Part shown: positions 61,580 through 64,000 of the stretch, piece after piece
How positions within the stretch are numbered: position 1 is the stretch's first letter
Layout of the letters: every line of letters begins with the position of its first letter
Source of the DNA: Aurifilum marmelostoma
Lineage: Eukaryota; Ascomycota; Sordariomycetes; Diaporthales; Cryphonectriaceae
Reading direction: 5' to 3'
Length of the DNA stretch: 64,000 nt
NCBI GenBank assembly: GCA_027559495.1
Contig: JAMXSV010000026.1
Coordinates: 1,798,001 to 1,862,000 of the forward strand
Position numbers and translations under genes: made by a program
Notes under the pieces: generated by a model
The model's input: the letters and a program-made list of their open reading frames with translations, nothing else
Databases searched by the model: none
Told to the model about the DNA's origin: nothing

Positions 61580-62745
61580 ATGCACCCCATGGCAAACACT
61601 CGAGAGGTGTTCTATATTGGCGGAAAATATGTTCAAAATGGAGCTCACGGTCAACTTATGCAAGGACAGATGTATGTCGAACATCTCAAGCCCTTGTTAG
61701 GTCCTGGGCAACGACAACAGCCCTATCCAGTGATCTTTATCCACGGTGGCACGCGGACTGGTGTGGTAGGTACATCAAGCCAGCTTCTAAATATGATGAT
61801 TCTAAACCCTCTACGAAGACTGCCAGGCTGAAGTGAAAGCACTGCAGGACTGGCTCACCAAGCCCGACGGTAATCCAGGCTGGGCCGACTACTTCCTCTC
61901 GCGAGGCTACGAGGTCTATGTCATTGATGTTCCCTACCGTGGGCGGAGCCCCCTGGGACCCCAGCGTCGGAGACGTCATGGCTTTCGAGGTCGAGAAGAT
62001 CCAGGAGAGGTTCACTGCGTGCGCCCAACACGGCACCTGGCCCCAGGCGAAACTGCACACACAGTGGCCCGGCTCAGGCCTCCAGGGCGATCCAGTCTTT
62101 GACCGTTTCTACGCCTCGGGCGTCCAGATGATACGCAGCCAGGAGAAGCAGGAGCTAGCCTCGCAGGCCGCCCTCGCCGAGCTGCTGGACCGTATCGGGA
62201 GGCCGGTGATCCTCCTATCGCACTCGAATGGTGGAGGTACGCCTTTCTTGGTGTCGGACGTGCGTCCTCGGCTGGTCAAGATGATTGTCTCTGTCGAGCC
62301 CAAAGGTCCGCCTTTTGGTAGCACCGGGATGCTGCCGGAGGCGGGAAGCAAGTACGGTGTGTGCCAGACACCCATCACATATGAACCACCTGTGGAAGAT
62401 CCGGAGCAAGATCTGGTCAAGGCGATCAGGAAAGCCGAGTCTCCAGCCCTGCATGACGCGACGCTGCAGGCCGAGTCTCCGCCACCACGAAGACTGGCCA
62501 ACCTGACACACATTCCCGTGCTTGTGGTCACGGCGGAGGCCTCTTACCATGTGCAGTACGACTGGTGCACGGTTGAGTTTCTGCGTCAGGCTGGCGTAGA
62601 TACAGAGCATCTGTTACTCGCGGACCGAGGCATTCTGGGGAATGGTCATATGATGTTCATGGAGAAGAACAGTGATGCAATTGCCTCTGAGATAGACAGA
62701 TGGATTGCACAGACAGTGGAGAGGCTTCCAGCTGAGAAGACGTGA
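61580..62745 (+). CDS. Alpha/beta hydrolase (esterase/lipase-like), 360 aa, two exons, frame broken once
   Basis: Exon 1 61580-61765 (or from the ATG at 61589), exon 2 61848-62745. Motifs in order: FIHGGTRTG (oxyanion strand-turn), WADYFLSRGYEVYVIDVPYRGRSP, VILLSHSNGGGTPFLV (nucleophile Ser in the SHSNG elbow), EPKGPP, IPVLVVTAEASYHVQYD, and GNGHMMFMEKNSD (catalytic His) near the end. No signal peptide is clear. The frame changes at C5 (61949-61953), between RGRSP and WDPSVGD; with one C fewer, exon 2 is 897 nt and the whole is 361 codons. The gene resembles fungal and bacterial hydrolases of unknown substrate. It is divergent from the NAD kinase gene. Confidence 0.85.
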
Positions 62746-62971
62746 TATTCCTAATCCGGATCCCGTGAATATGAGGGGAGAGGGGGAGGTTACTGCCTCG
62801 TATCAAATCCTGAAAGTTCTACCAAGGCTTGGGTACAGGTTGGTGGTTGCAACACCAGCAGAGATTGTGAGGCTGATCGGTTCCCCTATCATCGTTCAAG
62901 AGAAGATAATGTGACCGGCCTATGCAGCAGTATATAGAGCCACAGAACTCGATGGGACTTTCAAGAAAGCC
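62746..62971. other. Intergenic, 226 bp
   Basis: 3' flank of the hydrolase gene and 5' flank of the tRNA gene. Nothing else seen. Confidence 0.4.
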
Positions 62972-63008
62972 GCCCGGCTAGCTCAATCGGTAGAGCGTGA
63001 GACTCTTA

Positions 63009-63026
63009 GGAGTTTCCGATTCTGAA
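63009..63026 (+). other. Canonical tRNA intron after position 37, 18 nt
   Basis: It lies one nucleotide 3' of the anticodon, the standard site for eukaryotic nuclear tRNA introns removed by the SEN endonuclease. The exact 3' edge can slide by one or two A. Confidence 0.8.
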
Positions 63027-63042
63027 ATCTCAAGGTTGTGGG

Positions 63043-63102
63043 GTATGTGAATATTCCAAGAATATCTTGTGCGCCGAAAATTCATCCTAACAGTGTCTCC
63101 AG
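63043..63102 (+). other. 60-nt insert in the T arm with spliceosomal-intron signals
   Basis: It begins GTATGT, contains CTAAC at 63087-63091 and ends in AG at 63101-63102, about 12 nt after the branch A. These are the 5' splice site, branch site and 3' splice site of fungal mRNA introns, and 60 nt is a typical length. An imperfect inverted repeat (AATATTC ... GAATATC, about 63050-63066) lies near its 5' end. Its removal restores T-stem and T-loop exactly. Confidence 0.75.
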
Positions 63103-63142
63103 TTCGACCCCCACGTCGGGCTCAATTCCCGTCGAATGATCA

Positions 63143-63160
63143 TTTTTTCTTTTTCTTTTT
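63143..63160 (+). terminator. RNA polymerase III terminator of the tRNA gene
   Basis: T6 at 63143-63148 is followed by two T5 tracts (63150-63154, 63156-63160), 21 nt after the tRNA 3' end. This supports transcription of the locus by Pol III. Confidence 0.75.
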
Positions 63161-63587
63161 GATTCTGTCAAGTCTATACTGAAGGTTAAGTATCCCTTTC
63201 ACCCTATTCTCTCATTTCTTTTGCTCATCTCATTTGAAGTCCTTGACTTGTAAATTTCTGCAACCTCTAATGTTTTTGTGCTTGACCGGGGAGAGTCATG
63301 AGACCTCGCAGGGCCGTACTTACACGCCGAGTGTGACAGCGGCAGTCCCTGCAAGTCCTGTCAAGTGGGTGGTGGGGTTGGCCAGGCTCATGGCTTGTAA
63401 GTGGTACCTCTCTTGTAGGCCCTCATATCCATTCGCATCATATACCAAGTAGATGAAAATGGATTACCAGTGTTTGGTCTCCCTAGCAGCTGCGAATACA
63501 TATATGCCTATCCTTTCTTTCAATTTCAACCTCTCTGTCAGTCTTGAAATAGGTAAATTCTTTTCTTCTAAATTATCACCTCCATCC
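63161..63587. other. Intergenic, 427 bp
   Basis: Between the tRNA terminator and the subtilase remnant. Nothing supported. Confidence 0.4.
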
Positions 63588-64000
63588 TCATGACTTCTTC
63601 GTCAGACATAATACCTTCCGCATTCCCCGGGGACTGTTGAGTGCAATCGGGAACAAGGTCTGCTCTTGAATATTCTTGAAGGCATATGCAAACATGAATG
63701 CTGCGGTGGCCAAAACTACTGGCGCTACAGAGGATGTCCCTAACATATACTTTCTCCCGTCATGAGCCAGGACGACTCGATACAGTCGCCCAACGCGGCG
63801 AACTTAGCATCTCTTACTTGTGGTGTTGGACCGAAGATGCCTTGTTTCCCTCGCTGATGGACTGTGGATGCAGAACTCGCCTTCGTATCTCGCTGATTAC
63901 GCTCGGCTTGAGTTGCTACCATCGTTGGATGCTGTGATAAACACTACAACCCTTAAGTCGAGGATAAAGACGAGACGGCGGTTCGGCACATTTTCTTTTT
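63588..64000 (-). pseudogene. Decayed S8 (subtilisin-like) peptidase, C-terminal part, continues past the right edge
   Basis: Reading inward from the right edge on the minus strand, family segments appear in order but in different frames: ITASNDGSNSSRA (oxyanion region), a TAA, then SARYEGEFCIH, PQVRDAKFAALGDCIESSW, a shift near 63768, and GTSSVAPVVLATAAFMFAYA (catalytic Ser motif GTSxxAP). The piece ends NSPRGMRK and a TGA at 63588. This is the pattern of intracellular fungal subtilases found in large accessory proteins. At least one stop and two frame changes within 400 bp argue for a true pseudogene. The catalytic Asp and His regions would lie beyond the window. Confidence 0.65.

Larger units (their letters stand above)
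62972..63122 (+). tRNA. tRNA-Lys(CUU) with two intervening sequences
   Basis: Three exon pieces, 62972-63008, 63027-63042 and 63103-63122, make a 73-nt cloverleaf. The acceptor stem GCCCGGC pairs with GTCGGGC (one G-U). The D stem is GCTC/GAGC, the anticodon stem TGAGA/TCTCA with loop CTCTTAA and anticodon CTT, the variable loop AGGTT, and the T stem GTGGG/CCCAC with loop TTCGACC. All stems pair fully. The first insert (63009-63026, 18 nt) is at the canonical site after position 37. The second (63043-63102, 60 nt) splits the T arm exactly between stem and loop and looks like a spliceosomal intron. The A-box region is intact; the B box is interrupted but nearly rebuilt by the insert's final AG. 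A T6 tract follows at 63143. Confidence 0.85.

Noticed and set aside
1..64000. CRISPR arrays, rRNA genes, or a secondary-metabolite cluster
   Set aside because: No direct-repeat/spacer pattern, no rRNA sequence, and no backbone enzyme (PKS, NRPS, terpene synthase) was seen; the FAD oxidoreductase and Dabb protein stand alone.

Overview
The window is nuclear DNA of a filamentous ascomycete (Pezizomycotina, probably a Sordariomycete). Evidence: short GT-AG introns of about 50-110 nt with CTAAC-type branch sites, fungus-restricted families (Pth11-like receptor, fungal F-box protein, fungal S8 subtilase), a Ty1/copia element, and long regulatory gaps rich in microsatellites. Exon joins were worked out by eye. 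Where exon lengths are given, they sum to a whole number of codons unless stated.

Layout. 1-7.6 kb: F-box protein (partial), a membrane protein, a Dabb-domain protein and a Pth11-like receptor, all on the minus strand. 9-11.2 kb: secreted FAD-linked oxidoreductase (plus). 11.7-16.7 kb: EF-hand protein, glyoxalase II and the ribosome-biogenesis factor LAS1 (minus). 16.7-34.6 kb: almost gene-free apart from one Q-rich protein at 21.8-23.0 kb. 34.6-36.4 kb: PfkB sugar kinase (minus). 37.3-42.5 kb: complete Ty1/copia retrotransposon with identical LTRs and a 5-bp target duplication. 44.0-45.9 kb: MFS transporter (plus). 50.6-58.0 kb: a tail-anchored protein, a single-pass membrane protein and a secreted protein with Kex2-like sites. 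58.8-62.7 kb: NAD kinase (minus) and an alpha/beta hydrolase (plus) sharing a promoter region. 62.97-63.12 kb: a tRNA-Lys(CUU) gene. 63.6-64 kb: decayed subtilase. I see no metabolic cluster; the genes are mostly independent housekeeping and accessory functions.

The most unusual object is the tRNA-Lys gene. It has an ordinary intron after position 37, and also a 60-nt insert exactly between T-stem and T-loop that has every mark of a spliceosomal intron (GTATGT, CTAAC, AG). Removing both gives a perfect 73-nt cloverleaf. Two other features deserve attention. The copia element keeps one 1490-codon frame broken by 13 stops, all TAA or TAG, although its LTRs are identical. And seven otherwise well-formed genes contain single-base length conflicts, mostly one extra base in G/C runs, which points either to systematic homopolymer errors in the assembly or to real homopolymer instability.
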